Source of the DNA: Ignavibacteria bacterium UBA7675
GTDB lineage: Bacteria > Bacteroidota > Ignavibacteria > Kapaibacteriales > UB7675
Length of the DNA: 64,000 nt
Assembly (NCBI GenBank): GCA_002483085.1
Contig: DLHF01000033.1
Span: 11,164 to 75,163 of the forward strand
Reading direction: 5' to 3'
Part shown: one piece after another, positions 9,869 to 17,570 of the stretch
How the letters are laid out: the number at the start of each line of letters is the position of its first letter
How positions within the stretch are numbered: position 1 is the stretch's first letter
The notes under the pieces: model-generated
Database searches by the model: none
What the model saw: the letters and a program-made list of their open reading frames with translations, nothing else
What the model was told of the DNA's origin: nothing
Translations under genes and position numbers: made by a program

Positions 9869-9920
9869 GTGGCACGGGCGTCTTTGCGGCGCACGATTAG
9901 TCGCTGTCGCCGGTCGCACG
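9869..9920 (+). repeat. Dispersed intergenic module X, copy 1
   Basis: Starts GTGGCACGGGCGTCT and contains CGCTGTC(G)CCGGTCGCA, one mismatch from the module-X core also found at 25827-25873 (minus), 47787-47859 and 51481-51531. It is followed about 110 nt later by a core repeat copy (10027-10090). The 387-bp gap between the DUF2059 and PaaG-like genes is otherwise without a supportable gene. Confidence 0.7.
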
Positions 9921-10026
9921 AGCCGCCTGCACGTTGGCCAAAGGTTTTGCGCCAATTGCCATGCAATGCACAACGCCGCTTGCAACAATTGCGGTGTATC
10001 GCAAAATGCGCGACAACTGGGCGAAC

Positions 10027-10090
10027 AGCCACGCGGCGGTAGTGCTGCGCGGTGCAGCGACCCAAAGCAGGGACAGCGACCGAAGCGACC
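10027..10090 (+). repeat. Dispersed intergenic core repeat, copy A
   Basis: Reads AGCCACGCGGCGG then GTGCTGCGCGGTGCAGCGAC and an AGCGACCGAAGCGAC tail. The same three-part pattern (CACGCGGC, GCGCGGTGC, GAAG-rich tail) recurs at eight other intergenic sites in this window, in both orientations. Confidence 0.75.
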
Positions 10091-10206
10091 ATCGCGGCTC
10101 TGTGATGTCGCAATAGTTGCGGTGTGCAGCCGAGTCGCACGGGTTCCCCTGAAAAGCGTAGAGCAGATCAACATCCGAATCATATTGTTCATACTCTTCT
10201 ATCAAC

Positions 10207-10992
10207 ATGACCTACGAAACAATTCTCTATACTCTCGACAATGGCATCCTGACCATTACGCTGAACCGCCCAGACGTGTACAACGCCTGCAACGAGCAGC
10301 TTACAACCGACCTACAGGCCGCATTGCAACAAGCAGCCGAAGACGACAATGTGCGCGTAGTGGTGCTCACAGGTGCAGGCAGAGCATTCTGCTCTGGACA
10401 AGACTTAAAAGACGCTCCATCGGGCGGCGGAAAGCGTTCGCTGGCCGACTCGCTACAGCGCCGCTACAACCCGATTATCCGAGCAATGCGCGATCTGCCC
10501 AAACCTGTTATCGCCGGTATCAACGGTGCAGCAGCGGGCGCCGGGCTTTCGCTGGCATTAGCGGCAGACATACGCATTATGAGCACGGCAGCCAAACTCG
10601 TAGAAGCATTCATGGCCATTGCTCTTGTGCCCGACTCGGGCGCTACATACTTCTACCCGCGTATGCTCGGCTATGCCAAAGCGTTTGAATTCGCTACACT
10701 CAACAAACCGCTAAGCGCCGAAGACGCATTGCGCTGGGGATTTGTGAACCAAATCGTCTCCCCCGATGTGCTGCCCACAGCTCTGCGCTCGCTCGCAGAA
10801 ACCTATGCCAGTGGCCCAACACAGACCTATGGCTTTGTAAAGAAAATGCTTCAGCGCGGCATGACAGCTTCGCTTGATGAAATGTTGGAAATGGAAATCG
10901 AATACCAGCAACGCGCTGGCGAATCTGCCGACTATGCAGAAGGTGTGCTCGCATTCAACGAAAAACGCGCTCCAAAATTTACAGGTAAATAA
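10207..10992 (+). CDS. Enoyl-CoA hydratase/isomerase, PaaG-like
   Basis: 261 residues. Crotonase fold with GRAFCSGQDL, NGAAAGAGLSLALAADI and ALVPDSGATY. The Asp in VPDSG replaces the second Glu of hydratases, as in PaaG isomerases. The C-terminus (ADYAEGVLAFNEKRAPKFTG) closely follows the PaaG ending. PaaG performs the ring-epoxide/oxepin and double-bond isomerisations of phenylacetate catabolism; no other paa genes are visible here, so a broader acyl-CoA isomerase role is equally possible. No clear Shine-Dalgarno. Upstream lies a long repeat-filled gap. Confidence 0.85.
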   Translation: MTYETILYTLDNGILTITLNRPDVYNACNEQLTTDLQAALQQAAEDDNVRVVVLTGAGRAFCSGQDLKDAPSGGGKRSLADSLQRRYNPIIRAMRDLPKPVIAGINGAAAGAGLSLALAADIRIMSTAAKLVEAFMAIALVPDSGATYFYPRMLGYAKAFEFATLNKPLSAEDALRWGFVNQIVSPDVLPTALRSLAETYASGPTQTYGFVKKMLQRGMTASLDEMLEMEIEYQQRAGESADYAEGVLAFNEKRAPKFTGK

Positions 10993-11171
10993 ATGCACTC
11001 TGTAGAGCTCCCACCCGGATAGCGCTACAGAACCGTAAATACATTATTTTACGAGATGGGAACAAAGAAATCCCTTTTCGTGTTTTCTGTGTGGTACGCG
11101 CTGTAGCTCCTACCCGCAGACTATTGATAATCTTACTCGTCGAACATACGAAATAGAAAACAGGACAAATT
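10993..11171 (+). other. Intergenic spacer with an imperfect direct repeat and hairpin
   Basis: No gene seen. CTGTAGAGCTCCCACCCG (from about 11000) and CTGTAGCTCCTACCCG (from about 11101) are imperfect direct copies about 100 nt apart. The first also forms a hairpin with GCGCTACAGA at about 11023-11032. No T-run follows, so a terminator cannot be claimed. Confidence 0.4.
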
Positions 11172-12023
11172 ATGATAGGAATATGCGGCGCAGGGACAAT
11201 GGGCGCGGGAATTGCCGTGGCGTGTACGGTGGTCGGTCGGTCGGTGATGTTGTACGATGTGCACAGCAGCGTACTTGAGAAGGCACAGACTTATATCGCT
11301 AGCCAAATAGCAAAAGCAGTGGAGCGCAATAAAATGACGCAGGAGGAAGCCGACGAGGCGATTGCCCGCATACGCATGACTGCCGAACTATCAGATATGA
11401 AAGATTGTAGCATCGTTATAGAAGCAATTATCGAAGATCGGCAGATCAAAGGCGCTCTGTTTGCTGCTCTGGAAGATCTGTTGCCGGAAGACGCTATTAT
11501 CGCAACCAACACATCGTCGATTGCAGTGACGTCGCTTGCAGCGTCGCTTCGGCACCCGGAACGATTTGCAGGTATGCACTTCTTTAACCCCGCACATATT
11601 ATGAAGCTCGTGGAAGTGATACGCGGCACAAAAACTTCCGATGATACCGTAGAGCGCATTACGGGCTTGGCCTATGAACTCGGCAAAGCACCCGCAGTAG
11701 CAAAAGACGTTCCGGGCTTTATCGTCAACCGCGTGGCACGGAATTTCTACAACGAAGCAATGCGTATCTGCACAGAAGAAGCTGCATCAGTAGAACAAAT
11801 CGACACAATTCTGAAAGGCGCGGGCTTTAAAATGGGTCCGTTTGAGCTTATGGACTTGATTGGTGTTGATACCAATCTCCAAGTGACGAAATCCATCTGG
11901 GAACAGTATTTCCACGAACCCCGCTTTGCCCCCGCGCTCATGCAGGAACAATATGTACAGGCGCGCCTCTGGGGTCGTAAAACGGGCGAAGGTTTCTATA
12001 AATACGAAAAGAAACAACAGTAG
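11172..12023 (+). CDS. 3-hydroxybutyryl-CoA / 3-hydroxyacyl-CoA dehydrogenase
   Basis: 283 residues, the normal length for single-function HBD/PaaH-type enzymes. The N-terminal Rossmann domain opens directly with GICGAGTMGAGIA (GxGxxG, NAD-binding). NTSSIAVTSLA and the catalytic MHFFNPAHIMKLVEVI segment follow, then the C-terminal helical domain with GFIVNRVARNFYNEA and GPFELMDLIGVD. It oxidises 3-hydroxyacyl-CoA with NAD+, or runs in reverse for butyrate or PHB-type pathways. AGGA at 11162-11165 is a possible weak Shine-Dalgarno. It follows the PaaG-like gene by 179 nt and precedes the peroxiredoxin by 28 nt. Confidence 0.92.
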   Translation: MIGICGAGTMGAGIAVACTVVGRSVMLYDVHSSVLEKAQTYIASQIAKAVERNKMTQEEADEAIARIRMTAELSDMKDCSIVIEAIIEDRQIKGALFAALEDLLPEDAIIATNTSSIAVTSLAASLRHPERFAGMHFFNPAHIMKLVEVIRGTKTSDDTVERITGLAYELGKAPAVAKDVPGFIVNRVARNFYNEAMRICTEEAASVEQIDTILKGAGFKMGPFELMDLIGVDTNLQVTKSIWEQYFHEPRFAPALMQEQYVQARLWGRKTGEGFYKYEKKQQ

Positions 12024-12051
12024 AACACGCTATTGTTGCACAGGAATATGT

Positions 12052-12525
12052 ATGATTAAAGTCGGGTTTCCGGCTCCGGTGTTTACTCTCAAGAACCAGG
12101 ACGATAAACCAATTTGCCTGAACGACTATCAAGGCAAGTACGTCCTGCTTATTTTTTATCCGAGAGACAACGGACTAGTCTGTACTCCCCAGCTCTGCAA
12201 CTACCGCGACAACTGGGAGGCATTCCAGCAGAGGAATATTATGGTGCTCGGGCTGAATCCGTCTTCGGCAATATCGCACCGCAGGTTTACAGGAAAATTC
12301 AAATTTCCCTTTCCCCTGCTGGTCGACGAGAACCGCACTGTGGCCGCAATGTACGAAGCCATCAGCATACTCGGCCTTCCTGCACGCGCCTATGTACTTA
12401 TCAACCCCCAGGGAACTGTAATCTACAGCGACAAAGAACTCACGCTTTTGACGCGGCAATCGACCTATAAGCTCATGTCTATTTTCGACGCATTGCAGGC
12501 CGAACGGGAAGCACAACAGCTATGA
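12052..12525 (+). CDS. Peroxiredoxin, Bcp-type (thioredoxin-dependent thiol peroxidase)
   Basis: 157 residues from the ATG at 12052 (MIKVGFPAPVFTL). A thioredoxin-fold AhpC/TSA domain fills the protein. FYPRDNGLVCTPQLCNYRD places the peroxidatic Cys at residue 44 and a second Cys at 49, the C-x4-C spacing of atypical 2-Cys Bcp/PrxQ enzymes that reduce peroxides using thioredoxin. The stop overlaps the next start as ATGA, so the permease gene is translationally coupled to it. Confidence 0.88.
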   Translation: MIKVGFPAPVFTLKNQDDKPICLNDYQGKYVLLIFYPRDNGLVCTPQLCNYRDNWEAFQQRNIMVLGLNPSSAISHRRFTGKFKFPFPLLVDENRTVAAMYEAISILGLPARAYVLINPQGTVIYSDKELTLLTRQSTYKLMSIFDALQAEREAQQL

Positions 12526-13739
12526 ACCCTTCGGTCTTCATAGCCAGCCGTTATGCGAACCCGCGCAATAGCAAGCGGTTTCTCTCTTTTGTTTCGGTGA
12601 TTGCTCTTGTCAGCGTGGCATTAGGCAGTACGGCGCTTATTATCTCGCTGGCAGTCCTCGACGGATTCGAGCGGGAACTGCGCGAGAATTCTGTAAAATT
12701 TACGTCGCATGTCCAAATCCAGGCTTTCGGACAGCAGCCCCTGGAAAATTATTCTTCAGTGGTGCGCTTTCTGCCGGAGCGCGTGCCCGATATCGCTTCG
12801 GTGTCGGCGTTTATAGCACAGGAAGGCATCATTCGGTCGTCGGACTACCTCGATGGCGTTATGGTAAAAGGCATCCAGCCTACGACCGATATTTCGGCGC
12901 TACGCAGTAATATTATAAAGGGAACATTCGCGTTCTCAGGCGAAAACACTTACGAAATTGTTATCGGCCAAACACTGGCGCGCAAGCTGAATATAGACGC
13001 AGGTGGTTCGATTATTATCTACAGCATTACGGGCGAACCCTCGCTTGTCAATCCTCCGGTTGTAGAAGAATTTCGTGTAGTGGGTATCTACGCCACGGGC
13101 ATGACTGCCTACGACGATCTATACGTGTACATTCCCTTTGCTACGGCAGCAGAGTTGTTTTCGCTCCCAGAGGGCACGGCTACTGGCTTCGATGTAATGG
13201 TAAAAGACATTTCGCGCATCGAAAGCACAGCGGAGAACATTCAGAAAGTGCTGGGCTATCCCTACTATCCGCGCACTGTCTATGAGATGTACGGCGCTAT
13301 GTTTGCGTGGATTGAACTCCAAAAAAAACCAATCCCTGTTATCTTGGGCCTTATTAGTATTGTGGCAGTGTTCAATATCGTCGCTACGCTGCTGATGCTC
13401 GTTGTCGAGAAGATTCACTCCATCGGTGTGCTGCGGTCGCTGGGCATGAGGCGAAGTGGAATACTGCGTATTTTCTTGTCGCAGGGGCTTATCCTCGGCG
13501 CCATCGGTACAGTGTCGGGCTGCCTGCTGGGCTTCGCTGTCTGCTGGCTTCAGTCTACTTATAAAATTATTTCTCTCAAAGGCGAGATATACTTTCTCGA
13601 TGCAGTTCCCATCGAGTTTTCTCTGTGGCACTATGTGCTGGTCATTGGCGTAAGTATGTTTTTCTGCTTTCTTGCTACGCTTATCCCCTCGCTTATCGCC
13701 TCGCGAATTCGCCCCCTGCGCGCTCTGCAATTCCGGTAA
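12522..13739 (+). CDS. LolC/LolE-like ABC transporter permease
   Basis: 405 residues. It has an N-terminal transmembrane helix (about 22-47) and a periplasmic MacB/LolC-like core (about 48-260). Three C-terminal helices of the FtsX type follow, including PVILGLISIVAVFNIVATLL with a charged MRRSGILRI coupling segment. The N-terminal IASRYANPRNSKRFLSFVS matches the usual start of lipoprotein-releasing permeases. In Lol systems it would work with a LolD ATPase to move lipoproteins to the outer membrane; no lolD is adjacent. The start overlaps the peroxiredoxin stop by 4 nt. Confidence 0.85.
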   Translation: MNPSVFIASRYANPRNSKRFLSFVSVIALVSVALGSTALIISLAVLDGFERELRENSVKFTSHVQIQAFGQQPLENYSSVVRFLPERVPDIASVSAFIAQEGIIRSSDYLDGVMVKGIQPTTDISALRSNIIKGTFAFSGENTYEIVIGQTLARKLNIDAGGSIIIYSITGEPSLVNPPVVEEFRVVGIYATGMTAYDDLYVYIPFATAAELFSLPEGTATGFDVMVKDISRIESTAENIQKVLGYPYYPRTVYEMYGAMFAWIELQKKPIPVILGLISIVAVFNIVATLLMLVVEKIHSIGVLRSLGMRRSGILRIFLSQGLILGAIGTVSGCLLGFAVCWLQSTYKIISLKGEIYFLDAVPIEFSLWHYVLVIGVSMFFCFLATLIPSLIASRIRPLRALQFR

Positions 13740-13745
13740 GATTCT

Positions 13746-13810
13746 GGGCGCTTCTGTCTCCGATCTTCCGCTGCGTCGCTGCACCGCGCAGCACGCCCGC
13801 CTCGTAGCTG
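13746..13810 (-). repeat. Dispersed intergenic core repeat, copy B
   Basis: On the minus strand it reads GAGGCGGGC then GTGCTGCGCGGTGCAGCGAC and a GAAGATCGGAGACAGAAGCGC tail. A module-X-like GGCACGGGCGT on the same strand lies at 13925-13935, about 115 nt 'upstream', giving the same X-then-core order as at 9869-10090. The 232-bp gap up to the next gene holds nothing else recognisable. Confidence 0.75.
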
Positions 13811-13971
13811 GAAGCCCGTCATTCGCGCATTGTTAAGAACGTTGCCAGCGCGTAGGCGGAGAGAGCAACCGGCAACAGCGCCCTCATCCGCGCATCATTT
13901 CTATGATCGAATTCCAGAACAACAACGCCCGTGCCGTCACCATCCTTCACGCCATCCCTCGGCAACGCATA

Positions 13972-14904
13972 TTAGCGTATCGGTTTGTCGTTGTCCTCGC
14001 TCTTTTGCTCTTGCGGTACAACCACTGTGGGCACCAACGGCGTGCGCGGTTTCTTTTTTGAGTACCGAAATACACCGTATGCTGCAGCTCCGGCTACAAT
14101 CCAGAACGGCCACACAGTGACAAGCACGATCAACAGCGACGTACATATATGCCAACCATTCGCCGCAGCATCGCCTGCTCGATCCCAGAATGTTTCTTCG
14201 TGGGATAGAGTTCCACTGCCGCGCTCATACATATCAATAGTAATCGTAGAATATGCCGCTTGGTCGGTAAGCCGGTCGAGCCTGCTTTGCATCAGCTCAA
14301 TTTCTTCGCGAATATCAGAGAGATATTTCTGCACATTGAGAATATCCTGTACATTCACCGCTCTTTGCAGAATTTCCCTGTACTGCTGCTCGGCAGCCAT
14401 TTTGCTTTTTATGTGCTCCTGTATGTCGGCGATTGCGCCAGTCACATCCTCCGAATTCACTTTCTTTTCGTCGAGATGCACAGCCTGCTTCTCTACAGCT
14501 TTCAGAAGCCCCCAGAACTGGCTGCGCTCCACACGAATCACAATCCGATTCTCCGTTCTTTCGCTATAGCTCGTTCTGTTGTCCGACCCAACATACGCCT
14601 GGTATCTGCCAAGCAGCGCCAGCACCGAATCGTGCGATTTGTCGACGCTTTCCACCCGCATCCGCAGCGTAGCAGTGTAAATCATCTGGCGCTGTATTGC
14701 AGCAGCACCCGTGGTCTGTTCGCTTTGTGCGGAAGCTGCGCCATTGCTCTGTGCAGTAGTATTGCCATCTGCACCAGAAGACCCAGACGCATTCCAAGCA
14801 ACTTTGGCAGTGGCGTTGTCCAGAAGGGGTTGTTCATGGTTATTTTGCTCGCAAGCCGAAAGCAAGAGAGCGACAGCACACAGGAATAGGGCGTACAATC
14901 GCAT
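13972..14904 (-). CDS. DUF4349 family lipoprotein
   Basis: 310 residues from the ATG at 14904, chosen because MRLYALFLCAVALLLSAC is a compact lipoprotein signal with lipobox LSAC; in-frame ATGs at 14925 and 14928 are alternatives. After a Ser/Gly/Ala-rich linker comes the DUF4349 core: RQMIYTATLRMRVESVD, RTENRIVIRVERSQFWGLL, a long coiled-coil (about 170-230) and YSTITIDMYE. One C-terminal transmembrane segment (LLIVLVTVWPFWIVAGAAAY) and a basic/acidic tail follow. This lipid-anchor plus C-terminal membrane helix arrangement is typical of the family, whose function is unknown. There is no clear Shine-Dalgarno. Confidence 0.8.
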   Translation of the reverse strand: MRLYALFLCAVALLLSACEQNNHEQPLLDNATAKVAWNASGSSGADGNTTAQSNGAASAQSEQTTGAAAIQRQMIYTATLRMRVESVDKSHDSVLALLGRYQAYVGSDNRTSYSERTENRIVIRVERSQFWGLLKAVEKQAVHLDEKKVNSEDVTGAIADIQEHIKSKMAAEQQYREILQRAVNVQDILNVQKYLSDIREEIELMQSRLDRLTDQAAYSTITIDMYERGSGTLSHEETFWDRAGDAAANGWHICTSLLIVLVTVWPFWIVAGAAAYGVFRYSKKKPRTPLVPTVVVPQEQKSEDNDKPIR

Positions 14905-14965
14905 AGAATGTGTAGAGGTGTACATCATGGCAATAGTGCTTTTGTATAGGAATCGAACATGCTTT

Positions 14966-14998
14966 AAAATGGAAAAGGGAGAGTGTTGCCACTCTCCC
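14966..14998 (-). terminator. Intrinsic terminator after the Spy-like lipoprotein gene
   Basis: A perfect 9-bp stem (GGGAGAGTG / CACTCTCCC) with a 4-nt loop is followed on the minus strand by TTTTCCATTTT. It lies 30 nt beyond the stop of the minus-strand gene that ends at 15028. Confidence 0.8.
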
Positions 14999-15027
14999 AA
15001 TATACCATTACCAGATGCGAAATGCTA

Positions 15028-15783
15028 TTATCCTTTTGTGCTGTCCGGAGGAGTCGGACGGTCGCCATCGTGCGGGCCATGGCCGTGATCATCGTGCGGG
15101 CCATGGCCGTGACCACCACGGGTGGTATCGCGTGCTGGGCGATCATCGCGGGGTTTGAGGTCGCAGGGCAACGTGCCTGTTGCAACCCATTCATCCCAGA
15201 TAGCTTGTTGTTCTGCGGTAAGCAGCGAGCGGATTTGCTTGTACAGTTCCTGGCGGCATGCCTCCAAAGCCTGGCGTGCCCATTCGCGCACCGGATTGCT
15301 TTCGAGTTGTGCCTGGAGGTCGGCTTTGATCTGAGCCAACTGTGCAAGAGCTTCAGCGCGGGTAATTGTGCCAGCTTTCAGTTGATCTCTTACTGCTTTC
15401 TGAGCTGTGCGTGCAGCTTCTACCAAAGGCTGTTCCGAAGCGCGCAGCGAATCCATGATCGACTTTGTGCAGTCGCGTTGGCCATTCATTACCGCTGCAA
15501 TTGCTGCCTTCTGTTCGGCAGTCAGCTCTAAGCAGTGGAAAATCGCAAGACCTCTCATATTTGCATCCGAACCCGGACGGCGATGCTTGAGCTCCGAAGT
15601 AATAGTGCCATCTTCTACAATGCTAGCAAGAGCTTCGGGCGCAGCAATGCTAATGTCGTCCTGAACGACTGTTTCGCTGGAAGCAACCGGCAGAGATTCA
15701 TCTAAGCGGTCGCATGAGTACATACCAAGCCATGTTGCAGCGAGAAAAGCTGCGAGGACGAGATGTCCGGTAAATCTTTTCAT
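15028..15783 (-). CDS. Spy/CpxP-like periplasmic lipoprotein with His-rich tail
   Basis: 251 residues from the ATG at 15783 (MKRFTGHLVLAAFLAATWLG). The signal ends in GMYSC, a plausible lipobox. The body is helical and contains two LTxxQ-type motifs (ELTAEQKAAIAAVM and LLTAEQQAIWDEW), the hallmark of Spy/CpxP/LTXXQ proteins that sense or chaperone misfolded or metal-stressed envelope proteins. The C-terminus carries two copies of an 8-residue GHGPHD(D/G) unit encoded by a 24-bp tandem repeat (15071 and 15095), rich in His and Asp and so potentially metal-binding. Its own terminator follows at 14966-14998. A metal-stress role is inference. Confidence 0.7.
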   Translation of the reverse strand: MKRFTGHLVLAAFLAATWLGMYSCDRLDESLPVASSETVVQDDISIAAPEALASIVEDGTITSELKHRRPGSDANMRGLAIFHCLELTAEQKAAIAAVMNGQRDCTKSIMDSLRASEQPLVEAARTAQKAVRDQLKAGTITRAEALAQLAQIKADLQAQLESNPVREWARQALEACRQELYKQIRSLLTAEQQAIWDEWVATGTLPCDLKPRDDRPARDTTRGGHGHGPHDDHGHGPHDGDRPTPPDSTKG

Positions 15784-16334
15784 AGTACACCTACTTGTAC
15801 AATTGTGAATGGGTTGTTTTGCTTGATTACCAAGCGTAAATCGGGGCACCACTTCCCGTGGGCACTCCCACCACGGTACATGAGCATTTCGTTCGTTACT
15901 TTCGCGGCTTTAGAAATAACAAGGCTGTCGAAAGTTTAAAGAGCATTCCATCTGTTTGCAGTTTGTTACACACCATCTTTTTTCAAGCTACTTTTCTTAC
16001 GGCATCGGGCTGTAGACAGGTCTGCTCTTCGCGAAGTATTGGGATCATCCCGCGTGCCGCCGTTTTGTTACACAGCGATACAAGAAGAAATTCAGCCAGA
16101 TGTTTTTTACGTGAATAGCAGTGGCACGGCGCTCGCAATATTTGCGGTTGGGGTCTATCGAGCACGCGGCGGCTGTGCAGCGCGGTGCAGCGACGCTACA
16201 GAAGATCGGAGGAAGAAGCGCACATAGTATCCTTCTCTCTGCCGCTCATTTTAAACTCATGGCAACAACGGGTGTACAGAGTAAAAGAACACGGGCAGCG
16301 CATTCTCATTTTGGTTATTCGTATATTTGTGCGT
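15784..16334. other. Long intergenic region, no gene seen
   Basis: 551 bp between divergent genes. No ORF has credible codon use or a ribosome site. It holds a core repeat copy (16161-16223) preceded by a partial module-X-like start (GTGGCACGGC at 16121). TATATTTG at 16322-16329 fits the -7 consensus just before the glycosyltransferase ATG, but no TTTG is found at the right distance. Confidence 0.5.
16161..16223 (+). repeat. Dispersed intergenic core repeat, copy C
   Basis: Reads AGCACGCGGCGGCT then GTGCAGCGCGGTGCAGCGAC, with a GAAGATCGGAGGAAGAAGCGC tail almost identical to that of copy B. Same orientation as the downstream glycosyltransferase gene. Confidence 0.75.
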
Positions 16335-17474
16335 ATGAATATTCTCGTCTTCAACTGGCAGGACATAACCAATCCCTTCGGGGGCGGCGCGGAAGTGCAC
16401 CTGCACGAAATTTTTTCCCGTGTGGCAGCGCGCGGCCATTCGGTAACGCTGTACAGTTGTGCCCACGGCCAAGCACCCGCAGAAGAGACTATCGACGGTA
16501 TTCGCATTATCCGCGAAGGCAATCGCAACTTGTTCAACTTCTATGTGCCCTTGCGCTACGCTACGCGGTTTCGGCACGAATCCTACGACATTATCGTGGA
16601 CGACATCAACAAAATTCCGTTCTACACTCCATTGTATGTGCGAAAGCCTTTGCTGGCCATCGCCCATCACTTTTTCGGCAAAAGCATTTTCCGCGAAGCC
16701 GGAGCGATTGCAGGAAGTTATGTGTATTCATCGGAAAAGGCGGTGGACTGGGTGTATAAAAAAACACCGTTTTCTGTTGTATCGCAGAGCACACTCGACG
16801 AATACGTGGAGCGCGGCTTCGACGCACGCAACTTCAGCATCATTCCCAACTGCATCGACCAATCGCGCCTGCCTATGCGCGTGGGAGCAAAATCCGCAGA
16901 GCCTACGGTAGCGTATTTTGGCAGACTGAAAAAGTACAAAAGCGTCGACCAACTACTGCGCGCCTTTGCACGCATAGTACCGGATGTGCCCAACGCCCGG
17001 CTGCACATTCTCGGCTCGGGCGATTTCCGCCCGGAACTCGAACGCCTTTGCACAGAGCTTGGCATAGCCGACTGCACAACATTTTTCGGCTATGTAACAG
17101 AAGAGCAAAAAGTACAGCTTCTCAGCGACGCGCACTGCGTTGTCAATCCCTCGATGAAAGAAGGCTGGGGCATTACCAATATCGAGGCAAATGCCTGCGG
17201 CACTCCGGTGATTAGCGCCGATGTTCCCGGCCTGCGCGACTCGGTGCTGAATGGTTCGAGTGGCCTGCTGTATCCCTATGGCGATATCGGCGCGATGGCA
17301 GGCGCGATGCGCTCTGTGCTTACCGACAACGCCTTGAGCAAGAAACTCTGCGAAGGCGCCGTGGCATGGGCCAAAACATTCGACTGGAGTACATCTGCCG
17401 AACTCATGATAAATCGGTGCAGAGAAGTGATCGCCGCACAGCAGCCGCAAAGCCAGATAAACAGGCGTTTGTAG
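16335..17474 (+). CDS. Glycosyltransferase family 4
   Basis: 379 residues from the ATG at 16335 (MNILVFNWQDITNP); the frame is open upstream but carries the repeat, not protein. Two Rossmann-like lobes (GT-B fold). The N-terminal lobe has GGGAEVHLHE for acceptor binding. The C-terminal lobe has TVAYFGRLKKYK, LHILGSG and PSMKEGWGITNIEANACGTP, in which the E-x7-E-type nucleotide-sugar motif is seen. It transfers a sugar from a nucleotide donor, probably to a lipid, glycan or phenolic acceptor; donor and acceptor cannot be read from sequence. No other polysaccharide genes are adjacent. A -7-like TATATTTG ends 5 nt before the ATG, so transcription could be nearly leaderless. Confidence 0.85.
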   Translation: MNILVFNWQDITNPFGGGAEVHLHEIFSRVAARGHSVTLYSCAHGQAPAEETIDGIRIIREGNRNLFNFYVPLRYATRFRHESYDIIVDDINKIPFYTPLYVRKPLLAIAHHFFGKSIFREAGAIAGSYVYSSEKAVDWVYKKTPFSVVSQSTLDEYVERGFDARNFSIIPNCIDQSRLPMRVGAKSAEPTVAYFGRLKKYKSVDQLLRAFARIVPDVPNARLHILGSGDFRPELERLCTELGIADCTTFFGYVTEEQKVQLLSDAHCVVNPSMKEGWGITNIEANACGTPVISADVPGLRDSVLNGSSGLLYPYGDIGAMAGAMRSVLTDNALSKKLCEGAVAWAKTFDWSTSAELMINRCREVIAAQQPQSQINRRL

Positions 17475-17570
17475 CCAACCACTGCGATACTACTACCGAA
17501 AACCTTTTGAAGCGACCTCTGGCCTCTGCATATTTGCGGTTTACTTTTGACAAGTTTTGCTGATATAGAT

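Noticed and set aside
9867..10688. Plus-strand 273-codon frame over the gap and the PaaG-like gene
   Set aside because: Arg/Cys-rich translation passing through two repeat modules and then out of frame through a clear crotonase gene.
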